A stretch of 64,000 nucleotides of DNA from Mojavia pulchra JT2-VF2 (GTDB lineage Bacteria; Cyanobacteriota; Cyanobacteriia; Cyanobacteriales; Nostocaceae), in assembly GCA_019359325.1 (NCBI GenBank), contig JAHHHN010000006.1:310001-374000 (forward strand), written 5' to 3'. The first letter of the stretch is position 1. Each line of letters starts with the position of its first letter. The translations under genes and the position numbers were made by a program. Below, one piece after another: positions 63,908 through 64,000 of this stretch. The notes beneath the pieces are model-generated. The model was not told the origin of the DNA, did no database searches, and saw only the letters and a list, made by a program, of their open reading frames with translations.

Positions 63908-64000
63908 TTAGACACTGGCTAGCTGTTCACCTGCTGCTGTCCAAAATGGATAGTCTGTATATCCCTTTTCACCACCGCCATAGAACGATTCTGGGTCTGG
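63908..64000 (-). CDS. Alkene reductase (Old Yellow Enzyme type), C-terminal end
   Basis: Only the last 30 codons are in the window: PDPESFYGGGEKGYTDYPFW and on to LASV before TAA. The FYGGxEKGYTDYP pattern is the C-terminal signature of NemA-type flavin ene-reductases. The rest of the gene lies beyond the right edge. Being upstream of the nitroreductase on the same strand, it may share its transcript and a detoxification role. Confidence 0.8.
   Translation of the reverse strand, partial: PDPESFYGGGEKGYTDYPFWTAAGEQLASV

Noticed and set aside
1-64000. tRNA or rRNA genes
   Set aside because: No TTCGANNC-type T-arm with matching acceptor stem and no rRNA-like segment was seen by eye; a covariance search would settle it.

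Overview
The window is a 64 kb piece of a cyanobacterial chromosome, most likely from a filamentous, heterocyst-forming type (Nostoc, Anabaena, Calothrix or a relative). The evidence is frequent copies of the HIP1 octamer GCGATCGC, many heptamer-type tandem repeats between genes, and cyanobacterial marker genes: an NblS/Hik33 kinase after purD, chlM, the plant/cyanobacterial form of ispH, an orange-carotenoid-protein-like gene, a COP23 protein, and a pair of glycosyltransferases of a type known from Nostoc punctiforme. The species cannot be fixed from the sequence alone. No tRNA, rRNA or CRISPR array was seen.

Layout. 1-8.5 kb: the tail of a large GAF/histidine kinase protein, an OCP N-domain-like protein, purD, nblS and a zinc-ribbon protein. 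8.5-9.5 kb: a repeat-rich zone with a foldback element, a 21-bp tandem array interrupted by a second foldback element, and heptamer runs. 9.5-13.6 kb: one giant minus-strand NACHT NTPase with about fifteen near-identical HEAT-type repeats, a candidate innate-immunity protein. 13.7-19.5 kb: housekeeping genes (FKBP-type isomerase, dnaB, rplI, gloB). 20.4-28.6 kb: a plus-strand, AT-rich glycan locus of four glycosyltransferase types and an ABC exporter that carries an unexpected histidine-kinase dimerisation-type tail. 28.8-34.6 kb: an UbiB kinase-like protein and a MurT/GatD lipid II amidation pair. 34.8-43.3 kb: a thioredoxin-like lumenal protein, a HicA/HicB toxin-antitoxin pair, chlM, a cation/proton antiporter with UspA domains, nagA and purE. 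44-46 kb: an ammonium transporter, followed by a structured, apparently gene-less segment. 46.2-56.8 kb: a TPR protein, a COP23 protein, a two-partner secretion pair (TpsA exoprotein and TpsB pore) and a TPR-CHAT protease-like protein. 57-64 kb: an SGNH hydrolase, ispH, an alpha/beta hydrolase, a GST, a short-chain dehydrogenase cut short by a tiny mobile repeat, a nitroreductase and the end of an Old Yellow Enzyme-type reductase.

How parts work together. The GT2, GT4, ABC exporter, GT10-like and paired GT genes read as one surface-polysaccharide or glycolipid assembly and export unit. MurT and GatD together would amidate the peptidoglycan precursor. TpsA and TpsB form a secretion pair, and the adjacent CHAT and TPR proteins suggest a linked surface or proteolytic function. 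purD and purE belong to purine synthesis. NblS, chlM and the OCP-like protein relate to light, pigment and photosystem management.

The observations most worth follow-up are the ABC exporter tail, the NACHT protein repeats with three interchangeable sequence cassettes, the CHAT/two-partner-secretion cluster, the small-repeat insertion that stops the SDR gene, and the orphan structured segment after amt.
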